Positions 7,154 to 17,593 of a stretch of 27,971 nucleotides of DNA are shown here, piece after piece. A program made the translations under genes and the position numbers. The notes below the pieces were generated by a model that ran no database searches, was not told the DNA's origin, and saw only the letters and a program-made list of their open reading frames with translations. The first letter of the stretch is position 1, and each line of letters starts with the position of its first letter. The stretch lies in NCBI GenBank assembly GCA_036584565.1, contig JAZHDF010000022.1:1-27971 (forward strand), in the 5' to 3' direction. The stretch is from UBA9337 sp036584565 (lineage in GTDB: Bacteria; Patescibacteriota; Minisyncoccia; Moranbacterales; UBA9337).

Positions 7154-7302
7154 CACGATAGTTAAAAGTTCAACCTGCCTACCGGCAGGCAGGAATGCAA
7201 AGTTAAAAATTATTTAACGAAGTTAATTTTCTATTTTTTAGTTAACGAGTTGCAAAAAAACTTTAAAAACTTTATAAACTTTTTACTTTATAAACTAATC
7301 CA

Positions 7303-7425
7303 ATTATACCACAAAATAAAAAAAATCCCGATCGGAGTCGAGATGATAAGGCAATAAGATTGTCGTCGGCCAGCAGATGTCTCGGACGAGATTGCCACGG
7401 GAGTACCCTCGCAATGACAGATCCG
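7303..7425 (-). repeat. Promoter-bearing repeat, copy A
   Basis: First of three copies of an element of about 120 bp (others at 21443-21572 and 27696-27815). On the minus strand it ends in a run of T followed by ATTTTGTGGTATAAT, an extended -10 box (TGGTATAAT, with TATAAT at 7303-7308). It faces the small leader ORF at 7153 and the DGR1 target. The other end is a CTCGCAATGAC / GATTGCC unit. Confidence 0.7.
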
Positions 7426-7814
7426 GGTCGGACGGGATTCCTCCACAAGGTCGGAATGACAAAAGGGAGTTGGTCGGAATGACAAGGATGTATCATCTTG
7501 AGCTACAGTGTGTCATCTCGAGCGAAATGAGCGACTAGCGAATAAAGTCGAGAGATCTAGATTTCTCCATGCATAAATCTTGAGTACCCGCCTACTCGCC
7601 TCGCTGGAGCTTTGGCGAAGCGGGCCGGCAGGCAGGGATCTCTGAGATTCCTCCGCTACTAAATTTATGAGTACCTAAATTTATCCGGTCGGAATGACAA
7701 GCGGGAGTAATCAAAATAACAAAAATGAAAAATTCCGGATTTTAATAACCATTGACTGGTGACTGTCTTTTTTCTTTATAAACTTTAAAAACCTTATGAA
7801 CTTTATAAACTATT

Positions 7815-10800
7815 TTACTCAAAACTAACAGCTGAAGAATTATTATATTCAAGTTTAATTTGCTCATCAGTCAAGGCATAATTGTAAACTTTAGGGTCAT
7901 CGATGTAGCCGTAAAAATTTCCAAAATAATCGTTATTCCTATCTGCACTAAGACTAAGATAAGAAGCACTATCGTCAAGTTGAGTTCCATCTCCCGAATA
8001 AGAGGTGGAAAGCGCTTGTTCGTTTCCATTGATAAAAATTTGAGAACTTTGACCCACCCCCTTAAAAACAGCACAAACCCTTTGCCATTCATTTATTTTT
8101 ATAGCCGACTCGGTTATAAAATTAGGATAAGAAGAAGATGTTCCAACATATAGATTCAATTTTCCGTTATTTAGAACTTTAAACTCCCAACCTTTGTTGA
8201 TAATTTGCATCCAAGGATCATTATCTAAATTATTTATAGCACTGGGATTCACCCATGCACAAGCAGTAAAATTATTCATATTATCCTGAGAGTCCGCTAA
8301 AATCCTGGTAGTATTTTGACCATTAAAATATAAACACTTTCCTGTTTTGCATTCACTTTCTTTTCGCCAAGTAGCGCCGGTGATGGCGCCGTCGTTTCTA
8401 TTGTCGCCTTCGTCGTGGACGGTGCTACCGATGCCTTCGTCAAAGGTCCAATGATTGATCGGTTTGCCTTGATTATAATCCCAAGCGATTTGAGCAGGAG
8501 TGCGAGCGTAGTTGTAGATTTTTACATCATCAATAAAACCATTAACAAACTCCGATCCGCCACCTCTGGAAAATAAATACAAACCATACGGACCTCCAAA
8601 ATTTCCGCTATTGTCATTGGATTCGGCTTGAAAGGTATTCTCTAAACCGTCGACATATATCTTAGTCTGATTTATTCCTAATGACCTATCTGTTACAAAT
8701 TGCAAATGATGCCAACTATTGTCAGTGTATGAATCTGTGCTATAAACACAATTCCAGTCACTAGTATGATCACAAAAAGCTATTTTGCCATCTCCATATT
8801 CGTTCATATTAATATAAAAGGCATTATTTGCTCCTGCATTCATACTGTATTCCAAAAGCATCTTATTTCCAATCGACCATTCGTTATTTTTAAACCAAAA
8901 AGAAATACTGGCACTGCTTGTGTTAATAAGTGAAAAATTTGCAATGCTTGCATAATCATCTCCCCCATCAAATTTTATGGCGCTTCCAATTTTTCCATTT
9001 GGTTCCCAAATTGGCCCATTGTAAAAAGCTCCATTATTCCCGTTCCCGCTCGTGTCATAAGCGGTGGTGCCGGTCATCTCATCCATTTTCAATTCCAAAA
9101 CCGGTTTGTCACATTTGGCGGTGTCGCCGGGAATGCAATAATCTTTGTTGGCACCGGTGATGGGCGTGCCATTGTTATTGCGGGATTCGTCGTTACCGAT
9201 TGCCATGGCGGCGCTGTCGTTGTAGAGGGTTTTGATTTCGTCCTCACTTAAAGCATAATTATAAATTTTTAGTTCATCAATTAGGCCATTGAAATATCTT
9301 TCACTAGCATCACCAACTTCCCCCAAATTATTGACAGTTGTAATATGGCCTGAAAAATTCATCGAACTAATATCCAAAGAATCGACCAATTTACTGTCAA
9401 TATAAAGTCTTGCGTATCCAGAAGTGTCCCAAGTTGCGACCACAGATACCCACTCATTTGAGACTACCGCACCACCATCCAGCTTAAAACTAGCGCTAGC
9501 TATCCCGTCTTGAAAGAAAAAACTATAGTTTCCAATACTATCTACACCAGAGTTAATTTCCAGAATATCATTTGATGATCCAAAACCATTATATATAGTA
9601 GAGGTCATTCCATTAGACTCATAATAGGCTACCATTGAATTATTATTTACTGGTTTAAGCCAATGTGAAATCGTACCAGTATTTTTATCCAGGGAATTAG
9701 GTAGGGTTACTTTATCATTCACCCCATCAAACTCCATCGCTCCACCTTCTTTGCCGTTTTTATCCCACATCATGGTTGGAGTGGTGTTGGTGCCAGTTGC
9801 TCCGGCGTTTAATGTTCCATTGTTTCCATTACCACTCTGATCATAGGCCGTGCTTCCATAACCTTCATTGAAATTCAAATCCAGTATCGGCTTTTTGAGT
9901 GTGTTTCCTTCACTACCAATTATCGATCCAGCTTGAGCGGACATATCTTCGAGGATTTGCTCTTGGGTGCGGATATAATTATATATTTTTATATCATCAA
10001 TAGAGCCATCAAAGGAATATCCGGCAGTGTTTCCGCCAACATACATATTCATTGACGCGTCTGAAATATAATCACCGGAGCCACTGGACTCACTATCGGA
10101 AGAACACTCTTGTCCATTATTGTACATATGAACACCCGAAGGAGAAGGAGTGCCGTCCCAAGTAAGCGTAATAAAATTCCATTGATTTCGAACATAACAA
10201 CTGGTAAATCTTTTTTCCAAATCTCCGCTTGAATATTCCTTATCAAATGTAATGTGATTATTATAGTCACCGGTATAAAGCCACCAATTACCGGCTGTAA
10301 TATAAGCATCTTTACCGGCGATCGTGCCGAAATCGCCTCCTTGACCGGCTGAACGCGGATAAATCCAAGTGTTAAATGTCATCGGCCCAAGATCATCAAT
10401 ACCTTCACCGGAACCTAAATTCAAATATTGCCCATCAGTGTCAAAATCCAGAGAACCGTTTAGCTTGCCGTTTGTCCATAACGGACTATTTAACAATGTC
10501 CCATGATTGTTATACCCACTACTATCAAACGCCGTAGTCCCTGATTTTTCATCCATCTTGAGATGCAATACCGGTCCGGGGGCGTAGTTGTAGAGTTGTT
10601 GGACTTCGTCGGGAGAAAGAGCGCGATTGTAGATGCGGGTTTCGTCAATGCTACCATGCCAATTTTTACTACTTGACTCAGCTCCTATATGCAAACCCTC
10701 ATGGTATGCGACGCTCATAATCTCAGGAGCCACCGTTAACGGCACTGCTTTTACTAAAACGCCATCCACATAAAGATTAACTTGATTGTCCTTTACTGTA

Positions 10801-13800
10801 CCTGTTAAAAAATACCATCTATCCAACTCGGGTACTGACCCATAGGCATTATTATATATTAATGCTGATTGCCCAATTATAAAAGATAATCTGTTACTAC
10901 TATCTAACCCCATCATATACTGAAATTCTCCGAGACTTGTATTTGAGCTATTTTTTGCATAAACAATCGCCCAATCGCCAGAAAGAGATGCCACTTTAAC
11001 CCAAGCAGATACAGAAATTTGATTATTGGTATTTAAATCAATTGCTGAATTAGGTGATACACGCACACTTTGACCATCTGTCTGATTGTAAACTCCACCG
11101 TTGCCAAATTTACCGACACTAGGAACAAGACCGCCTCCAGCCCTCCCATGATTACCATTCCCACTCGCATCCCTCACTTCATTGGCCGTTCCATTCCAAG
11201 TAGTTTCATCCATCTTCCAGTATCCCACCAAGCCATCGCTAAGGTCACTAGCTTTATCCCCAATAGAAACCCCCACTCCTTCAGCCGCTCGGCTCGCTGC
11301 TCTTCCGCTGGAACCCTGAGTTGTATCTTTTTTGACTTCATCCTCAGTACGGGCATAAGGATAGATCCGGACTTCATCGAGGAAACCCTTGAAAGAGTTT
11401 TCGGAGTTGGCGTTTTTGGCGCCGAGGTAGAGTTTGCCGTTGTTGGTTTTGAGAAAATCAGAGATAAGTCCGGAATCTTTTTTGCTTCCGTTGATATATA
11501 ATTCTTCGATGTTATTATTCCGCTTGTAAACCAAATGCGACCATTCATTGGGGGCAAGATCGATGTCGCCGCTGGAGAAATTATCATTATCATTTTCAGC
11601 AGTAGAAAAGCTAGCCTGCGGATAATCGGTTTTTAGATTGAGGGAATAGTTGTTGTGGATGGTATTTGAAATCTGATCGGCGCCGATATCCCACACCCCG
11701 GTAGAGACGCGATTCATCGCGTCTAAACCCAACCCAGGCCGAATCTCCCCCTCAATATCATCGGTAATTGGTAAATTTAAATCATTAGAAAGATTGATTC
11801 CAGCGCCTTTGGTGGCAGTATCGGACATGGCGAGACGGTAGTCGTCGTTGGCGGCGTCGCGGAATGTTACGGTGGTGGAGTTTTTGGAGTTGGTGCCAGA
11901 AGCATCTCCTGCCAAATTTGATAAATTATAATTTACATGAGTATCACCACCGGATGAATTCACATTAAAACCATCCACGCAAGACTGAGCAATGTTATTA
12001 AAAAAATAATTTCGCAAACCATAAGAAGAACCTGTATATCCAGTATCAGAATTGTAAACTGTATTATTATAAACATAATCTGCTCCATTATCACTACATG
12101 AAGCATAAATTCCATAAGAACCCGTTATATTAAAATCATAAATAATATTATTTGATATTTTAGGAAAATGCAGAGCATCACCAGCTGCATTACGAATATC
12201 GATCGCATTAGCTGAAGATGTGGTAATGTTTCCCTTAATAATATTATTTTTAATTCTTATATCTGAGCCACCGGAAATCCAATTAGAATAAATACCTAAA
12301 CAACTCGTATACCCATTATTAGTTAGCTCTAATTGTAAACCATCAACAATTACATACTGATCTTGAACACTTACTACTCGAGTGCTATTTGCAGTCGCAG
12401 AAACAGCTAATATATATTTATTTCTATTCCAAAATCCCTCATGTCTTTGATTTATACCAACTTCATTCACATCTGTTGGCGTATAGACTCTAATATAATT
12501 TTCCTTTCCAGTCGTCCAATCATCAATATTTACTATTGATGTATCCACCCCATCCCCATAACAAGCAATATTCCATTCTTCATTATTCGTCACCAAATCC
12601 CGATTACCACCATTAAAAGTTATTGGAATCGAAGTATTTTTGGTGCCGGCTTCAGCATTAGACAGAGAAGTATAAGCGCGGAAGATTTGATAAGTATCAT
12701 TGGATGATATATCGCTTGGTATAGCTCCGGTGTGGGTGCGGAGTGTGTAGGTATTCGAATTTGTGCGACCGTGGACAAATAATAGAGTATCAGCAGAAGT
12801 GATTGAATTATCATTATTGGTATCAATAAGAACCGCATCACCCACCCCGATTCGGTCAGGCAAAATCGCTTCAAAAGTCGCTATCCCGCTTGTCACGCTC
12901 ACCGTATTTTCATGCGCTTCGTCAGTGGCTAGCGGGCTGGTATTTCCCGGCCCGACACTGCGATAAATTTTAGTAGCTTTTGATTCATCGGGTCCGATAT
13001 CCCACTGCGCCACGCCGGAGTCTTGACGAAGGCGGTTATCTCCATCGATGTCGGTTGTGATTGGCAAATAAGGATCATTGGAAAGATTGCCTCCGGCATT
13101 ACGAGCAACAATGTCGGTTGGGGAAAGATGGTAGTCACCTCCAGCTTCATTTATAAAATTAAATGTTTGATTGATTTTATTGTTGCCACTTATACCATCT
13201 CCATCTTGATCATCAGCTGTCCCATCTTCAGAAGCACAATAGTTACAATTCAGAGTTCCACTAGTTTCTAAAAAGTCATTATTTGCACTACCCTTTACTA
13301 GCACATTTTTTGCATAGGTAATTCCAGATACATTTCTTAGACCTATCGCACCGCCCACCAAAGTTGAATTATAAATATAAACTTTATTTGCCTCACTTAC
13401 TCTTATTACCACACTATTAGTAGTCTCAACATCATAAACAATAATATTATACATTTTGACATTTGCGTCTAAATCACCAATATTTATAGCCCACTGCCAG
13501 TATGCAGGATTATTATCTCCTCTAATAATTGAATTACTTATTTGAATATCGTTGCCAGAACTTAAATAACCGACAGCAACTACATTGGTGCCGCCAGCTG
13601 TCACACTAGCTGTACGAATTTGTAAACCATCTACTCTTATATAATCGTCATACAGTGCAAATTGATTTGTGGTAGTTAAACTATATTTATCTGCATTCCA
13701 CTTTCCATCGTGTCTCTGACTAACCCCAACCTCATTACTATTTACAGACGTATAAATCTTTACAAAATTTTGCACTCCCGTTGTCCAGCCATTAACTTCA

Positions 13801-16800
13801 ACCGCCGTAGTATCCGCTGTGGTCCCATTCGCATAACAAGCAATATTCCACTGCTCTTTACTAACCACCAAATCCTTACCTCCACTCCAAGTATCAAAAT
13901 TCCGCAGATCACTATCAATCCCGATATTCTCATCTCCGTTCTCCGCATTAGCTAAACTTGTATAAGCGCGGAATAAGCTCCAATCGTTATCATTATTAAC
14001 CGGCACGGGAGTGCCTCCACTGGCATTGGATATTGTATATTGGAAATTAGATATTCTCCCAGTGACGAATGCCAATGAGTCACTGGAGTCAATATCCCCA
14101 TCCCCGTCATCATCATATTGAATCACATCTCCTACTCCAACATTATCTGCGAGTGCTCTTTGGAAGGTGGCAGTGAAACCATTTATGGTTAAAGAATTGC
14201 CATCTCCCGTTTCCAGCGCATCGGTCTTCCCTGGCGCGACACTGCGATAGATTTGCGTAGCTTGGGCTTCGTCGGCGCCGATATCCCAACTGGTAGCTGG
14301 TATCTGGTAGCTGGTATCTGGTGAAGAGCCGAGGCGGGATTGACCGTCAATATCTGAGTTAAAAGGAAATATATTATCGGATGATAAATCCGCTCCGCTG
14401 TTGCGCGCAACTGTGTCGGTCGGAGAGAGATGAAAGTCTTCGCTTCCGGCGGTAGTGGAGACAAAAGAAACATTACCGTATTTATTGGTATAGATAGTAT
14501 AAGCTTCGCCCGAGACAAAAATATCATTGGCAACAGAGAGCTGAGTTTCAGAGTCCAGAGCGGTGACATAGGTATAAGTATTGTCGGTGGTGTTTTTAAT
14601 AATTGATCCAACTTGGACTTTTTTGGTGATAAAGGTTTCTCCTGAGTTTATTAATTTACTAGCAGTTGTGCTAGTAGTAGTACCGGTGGTGTAGGTGGTG
14701 CCAAAGGCGTTGGATGCGCCGGGAGTTTTGCTAGTTAAATTATTAGCCGAGGAAGAATTAAATGTGCCGATAAAATCAGTTGTACAATTTTGAATAATAT
14801 TGTTTTTTACTAAAGTTGAAAAACCCTCCATACCAACACCACAATCAAAAATGGTGTTGTTATAAACTCTATTATTTCCACTTAGTGTCATAATAGCAGT
14901 TGAATTTCCTCCACTAGGCGAAATGACATTATAAAAAATATTATTATAAATATAATAGTTTCCTAAATTACCACTTTCATTTCTAAATCCATAACCATAA
15001 TAACCCGCACTTAAAATAGAATAATCCGCCCTTAAAATATTATCCGATACATACATCGCAGAATCACTTGAATTTATAAAAGATCTAATTATGGGGGGAT
15101 ATTGAATATTACTAATAGTTGTTAGAAATAATTGTAAACCTTCAATCCTTATATGATTTAAATAATTATATAGCAATCTATAGCTAGTTGCAGATATATA
15201 ATAATAAGAATTATCCCACCTACCTTTGTGTCTTTGACTGATGCCAACTTCATTTGCATTTACGGGGGTATAAACTCTAAGATAAGTCCATGATCCAGTT
15301 GTCCAACCATTAAAATCAAAGTTGCTTCCATCCCCCATCGTCCCATTCGCATAACAAGCGATATTCCATTGTTGATTACTTGCCACTAAGTCTTTACCCA
15401 CATCATCGGCAGTCGCATCCCCTCCTGCTGTCCAATCATCAAAGTTTCTGAGAGTTGAATTGATACCCGTATTCTCAACGCCCTTCTCGGCGTTAGCGAG
15501 AGAGGTATAGGCCCTAAATAAACCCCAATCCTTATCGGCATTTACGGGAGCCGGAACGGTTCCCGAAACATTGGATATTGAGTATTGAGTATTGGATATT
15601 CGGCCCGTGATAAATGCCAATGCATCAACGGTGCCGTCGTCGTTAGCGTCATACTGAATCGCATCCCCTACTCCCACATTATCCGGCAGAGCGGTGGCAA
15701 AGGTGGCGCGGTCGCCGGTGATGTTCATGGCGTTGCTGGTGCCGACGGTGATGGCAGTGGTAGCAGATGGTCCGACACTTCTGTAGATTTTAGTGGGTTC
15801 GGATGGTGTTTCAACTTTCGAAATAATAGTTTGATTGGTAGCAGTGGTACTGGTGGGTTTAACCCAAGCTTCGAGAGTTACTTCTTCAGATAAGTCCAGA
15901 GATTTATTATCAGCTATTTCCACATAATCTCCAGTGCCATCAAATTCCAGACACTTTCCACTTTTACACATTGATTCATCTTTCCAAGTAGCTCCAACAA
16001 TATTTCCATCATTTCGATTGGATGATTCATCATGAGCGGTGGTGCCAAAACCTTCATCAAAGGGGAGGTAGAGGGCGGGAGAATTTCCCCGCTCTTCTTG
16101 ACCCAAACTGATAAAAGTGGAGGGAGAGTTTTGATTGTTGTATTCGGTGGTGATCCAGTTATTGGAGCGAGGTGTTTTTGAAATCCTCACCTCATCGATA
16201 AGTCCGTCCAAATAACCCCAAGCACCATTACCGGCCACTACATAATTACTAATATCTCTATGTTGATGATTGGCAATATCATTATAAGTTCCGATAGAGT
16301 TGCCATTAAAACCAAATTCCCATTGGTTATTACTACTTAATTTCATAGTAGAATAATTCCAATTCAAATTTTCAGGTTCTGTATCTGCCCAACCGGTATT
16401 GGGAACATACCAGACATATTGATTGGTATCGGCTCGATGAAACATTGCCGCCCAATTTGTCCCACTACCAGGATGACCTTGTCCCCAGATAAGCATCTCT
16501 TCATCATGATTATCAACATCCGATTTGAACCAGACTGACATTGTTATCTCATCATAATCAGAGGCTCGCATCTCAGGAATATAAATATAATCATTGGACC
16601 CATCCAGATTATAGGCTGGACCAACTTTTCCGCCGGAAGTTAACTCATCCCCTTCAAATCCACTCTTGGTTCCATTTTTATTATTTCTAGTGGAATCACT
16701 GCTTAGAGCTGTACTGGATTCATTAAAATGATGTACAGCTATAAAATTTTCATCCCACACATCCTCCGGTCTTTGTTGATTGTCGACGGTTTGATTGCCG

Positions 16801-17543
16801 TAATACATATATATAATAGAGTCGTTGTCTCCGTCCAATTGAGGGATATTTACCCAAGCCACCAGTTCTCCCGTAGTACTGTCATATTTTTCTATTTCAT
16901 GATTGAGTCGGTTACCGTTGGATTCGATAAAGATAATATCATCTCCGTCTGTTTGGGCTTTGTTGGTCAAGTTGGTATCGGTAAAAGAAACCAACATCGG
17001 AAAGTTGTTGAGATCACCTGGGATTTGAGCGGCGTTGATAGTGATGGCTCGGCGATAATTCCAATCACTGTTCCACCAAGAGGCGCCGGCTTGCTTTTTC
17101 CAAAAGTAAAAAGATAAAGGGGCAATAATCAGTAAAATTAAAGCAAGAGAAAAAATTAATTTTCTTTTTTTGGTATTAAAAATGTTCTTTATTTTAGAAG
17201 GCGTTGATTTTTCCCTCTCCCCTAACCCCTCTCCCGAGTACAGGCGAGGAGGATTAGATTCTCTCTCCCCCTTTGGGGGAGATGTCCGAAGGACAGAGAG
17301 GGAAAAATTACGTACCCTCTCCCCAGCCCTCTCCCAAAGGGAGGGGGGGATTGATAATTTACCCTCTCCCCGCCCCCCTGCCTGCCGGCAGGCAGGTCTC
17401 CCAGGTACAGGCGAGGAGGGTGAATACAATTTTTTTAACCTGTCAGTCGCGACTGACGGGTTAAAAAACTTCCTCTTTACGGAGGGTCTTGTGACTGATG
17501 AATGATGACTGGTTACTTTATTTTTTTTTCTGACAATATCCAT
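7815..17543 (-). CDS. Giant multi-LamG / beta-helix surface protein
   Basis: Predicted 3242-residue cell-surface protein. Residues 1-40 are a basic leader (MDIVRKKNK, KRKFFNPS) shared with the small ORFs upstream of both DGR targets; 41-113 are in-frame palindromic repeats; 129-148 are a membrane segment (LIFSLALILLIIAPLSFYFW). A DUF2341-like domain follows (WWNSDWNYRRAITIN, about 156-265), then a LamG domain (266-480). A second LamG starts at about 485, is interrupted near 580, and resumes near 1955. The insert is three repeats of 420-510 residues, each beginning IYRSV, running through parallel beta-helix and ending in a choice-of-anchor Q-type WDIG(A/P)D motif. Five more LamG domains fill about 2100-3242, each ending in a (D/E)xxKIYNYAxTxxQI-type strand. 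No sortase motif or C-terminal anchor is seen. Likely attachment or predation-type surface protein; ligand unknown. No earlier Met is better, as none lies between residue 1 and the membrane segment. Confidence 0.88.
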   Translation of the reverse strand: MDIVRKKNKVTSHHSSVTRPSVKRKFFNPSVATDRLKKLYSPSSPVPGRPACRQAGGRGEGKLSIPPSLWERAGERVRNFSLSVLRTSPPKGERESNPPRLYSGEGLGEREKSTPSKIKNIFNTKKRKLIFSLALILLIIAPLSFYFWKKQAGASWWNSDWNYRRAITINAAQIPGDLNNFPMLVSFTDTNLTNKAQTDGDDIIFIESNGNRLNHEIEKYDSTTGELVAWVNIPQLDGDNDSIIYMYYGNQTVDNQQRPEDVWDENFIAVHHFNESSTALSSDSTRNNKNGTKSGFEGDELTSGGKVGPAYNLDGSNDYIYIPEMRASDYDEITMSVWFKSDVDNHDEEMLIWGQGHPGSGTNWAAMFHRADTNQYVWYVPNTGWADTEPENLNWNYSTMKLSSNNQWEFGFNGNSIGTYNDIANHQHRDISNYVVAGNGAWGYLDGLIDEVRISKTPRSNNWITTEYNNQNSPSTFISLGQEERGNSPALYLPFDEGFGTTAHDESSNRNDGNIVGATWKDESMCKSGKCLEFDGTGDYVEIADNKSLDLSEEVTLEAWVKPTSTTATNQTIISKVETPSEPTKIYRSVGPSATTAITVGTSNAMNITGDRATFATALPDNVGVGDAIQYDANDDGTVDALAFITGRISNTQYSISNVSGTVPAPVNADKDWGLFRAYTSLANAEKGVENTGINSTLRNFDDWTAGGDATADDVGKDLVASNQQWNIACYANGTMGDGSNFDFNGWTTGSWTYLRVYTPVNANEVGISQRHKGRWDNSYYYISATSYRLLYNYLNHIRIEGLQLFLTTISNIQYPPIIRSFINSSDSAMYVSDNILRADYSILSAGYYGYGFRNESGNLGNYYIYNNIFYNVISPSGGNSTAIMTLSGNNRVYNNTIFDCGVGMEGFSTLVKNNIIQNCTTDFIGTFNSSSANNLTSKTPGASNAFGTTYTTGTTTSTTASKLINSGETFITKKVQVGSIIKNTTDNTYTYVTALDSETQLSVANDIFVSGEAYTIYTNKYGNVSFVSTTAGSEDFHLSPTDTVARNSGADLSSDNIFPFNSDIDGQSRLGSSPDTSYQIPATSWDIGADEAQATQIYRSVAPGKTDALETGDGNSLTINGFTATFQRALADNVGVGDVIQYDDDGDGDIDSSDSLAFVTGRISNFQYTISNASGGTPVPVNNDNDWSLFRAYTSLANAENGDENIGIDSDLRNFDTWSGGKDLVVSKEQWNIACYANGTTADTTAVEVNGWTTGVQNFVKIYTSVNSNEVGVSQRHDGKWNADKYSLTTTNQFALYDDYIRVDGLQIRTASVTAGGTNVVAVGYLSSGNDIQISNSIIRGDNNPAYWQWAINIGDLDANVKMYNIIVYDVETTNSVVIRVSEANKVYIYNSTLVGGAIGLRNVSGITYAKNVLVKGSANNDFLETSGTLNCNYCASEDGTADDQDGDGISGNNKINQTFNFINEAGGDYHLSPTDIVARNAGGNLSNDPYLPITTDIDGDNRLRQDSGVAQWDIGPDESKATKIYRSVGPGNTSPLATDEAHENTVSVTSGIATFEAILPDRIGVGDAVLIDTNNDNSITSADTLLFVHGRTNSNTYTLRTHTGAIPSDISSNDTYQIFRAYTSLSNAEAGTKNTSIPITFNGGNRDLVTNNEEWNIACYGDGVDTSIVNIDDWTTGKENYIRVYTPTDVNEVGINQRHEGFWNRNKYILAVSATANSTRVVSVQDQYVIVDGLQLELTNNGYTSCLGIYSNWISGGSDIRIKNNIIKGNITTSSANAIDIRNAAGDALHFPKISNNIIYDFNITGSYGIYASCSDNGADYVYNNTVYNSDTGYTGSSYGLRNYFFNNIAQSCVDGFNVNSSGGDTHVNYNLSNLAGDASGTNSKNSTTVTFRDAANDDYRLAMSDTATKGAGINLSNDLNLPITDDIEGEIRPGLGLDAMNRVSTGVWDIGADQISNTIHNNYSLNLKTDYPQASFSTAENDNDNFSSGDIDLAPNEWSHLVYKRNNNIEELYINGSKKDSGLISDFLKTNNGKLYLGAKNANSENSFKGFLDEVRIYPYARTEDEVKKDTTQGSSGRAASRAAEGVGVSIGDKASDLSDGLVGYWKMDETTWNGTANEVRDASGNGNHGRAGGGLVPSVGKFGNGGVYNQTDGQSVRVSPNSAIDLNTNNQISVSAWVKVASLSGDWAIVYAKNSSNTSLGEFQYMMGLDSSNRLSFIIGQSALIYNNAYGSVPELDRWYFLTGTVKDNQVNLYVDGVLVKAVPLTVAPEIMSVAYHEGLHIGAESSSKNWHGSIDETRIYNRALSPDEVQQLYNYAPGPVLHLKMDEKSGTTAFDSSGYNNHGTLLNSPLWTNGKLNGSLDFDTDGQYLNLGSGEGIDDLGPMTFNTWIYPRSAGQGGDFGTIAGKDAYITAGNWWLYTGDYNNHITFDKEYSSGDLEKRFTSCYVRNQWNFITLTWDGTPSPSGVHMYNNGQECSSDSESSGSGDYISDASMNMYVGGNTAGYSFDGSIDDIKIYNYIRTQEQILEDMSAQAGSIIGSEGNTLKKPILDLNFNEGYGSTAYDQSGNGNNGTLNAGATGTNTTPTMMWDKNGKEGGAMEFDGVNDKVTLPNSLDKNTGTISHWLKPVNNNSMVAYYESNGMTSTIYNGFGSSNDILEINSGVDSIGNYSFFFQDGIASASFKLDGGAVVSNEWVSVVATWDTSGYARLYIDSKLVDSLDISSMNFSGHITTVNNLGEVGDASERYFNGLIDELKIYNYALSEDEIKTLYNDSAAMAIGNDESRNNNGTPITGANKDYCIPGDTAKCDKPVLELKMDEMTGTTAYDTSGNGNNGAFYNGPIWEPNGKIGSAIKFDGGDDYASIANFSLINTSSASISFWFKNNEWSIGNKMLLEYSMNAGANNAFYINMNEYGDGKIAFCDHTSDWNCVYSTDSYTDNSWHHLQFVTDRSLGINQTKIYVDGLENTFQAESNDNSGNFGGPYGLYLFSRGGGSEFVNGFIDDVKIYNYARTPAQIAWDYNQGKPINHWTFDEGIGSTVHDEGDNRNDGAITGATWRKESECKTGKCLYFNGQNTTRILADSQDNMNNFTACAWVNPSAINNLDNDPWMQIINKGWEFKVLNNGKLNLYVGTSSSYPNFITESAIKINEWQRVCAVFKGVGQSSQIFINGNEQALSTSYSGDGTQLDDSASYLSLSADRNNDYFGNFYGYIDDPKVYNYALTDEQIKLEYNNSSAVSFE
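17204..17423. repeat. In-frame palindromic repeat cluster in giant LamG N terminus
   Basis: Several G/C-rich units of the CCCTCTCCC...GGCGAGG type and a CCTGCCTGCCGGCAGGCAGG palindrome (about 17379-17398) lie between the leader module and the membrane segment. They are read in frame as low-complexity peptides such as RPACRQAGGRGEG and LYSGEGLGERE. A related cluster sits at the same place in the DGR2 target. Confidence 0.8.
17431..17468. repeat. 38-bp palindrome, copy in giant LamG gene
   Basis: Nearly perfect inverted repeat around GTCAGTCGCGACTGAC, extended by CC/GG, AA/TT and T6/A6, with one mismatched pair. It is translated as FFNPSVATDRLKK in the giant protein. An identical 38-bp copy lies at 27388-27425 in the leader ORF of DGR2. 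Confidence 0.85.
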
Positions 17544-17557
17544 TTTTTATACAATAA

Positions 17558-17584
17558 GTCCTATATGTCTAATAGGTCATATAA
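17558..17584. repeat. 9-bp minisatellite, left copy
   Basis: Three units of GTCNTATAN-like sequence with GTC at 17558, 17567 and 17576. It lies in the short gap between the four-helix-bundle stop and the giant LamG start. Confidence 0.65.
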
Positions 17585-17593
17585 TTTTTGTTT

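Larger units (their letters stand above)
6955..7814. other. Gene-poor stretch between the giant LamG gene and DGR1 target
   Basis: Read towards the target on the minus strand, it holds a CATCTCGA/GGCCGGCAGG repeat block (7511-7700), a promoter-bearing repeat (7303-7425), AACTTTATAA words (7255-7290 and 7770-7812), a GCCTACCGGCAGGC palindrome near 7176-7192, a small ORF (7052-7153) and a 46-bp perfect palindrome (7000-7045). Separate entries cover the last items. No full-size gene is present. Confidence 0.7.

Noticed and set aside
11070..11501. Long open frames antisense to the giant LamG gene
   Set aside because: They mirror codon bias of the minus-strand gene, have no recognisable domains, and conflict with clear LamG and beta-helix sequence on the other strand.
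17431..17468. Intrinsic terminator at the GTCAGTCGCGACTGAC palindrome
   Set aside because: No T-tract follows the stem on either strand; T6 and A6 pair with each other, and this copy lies inside a coding region.
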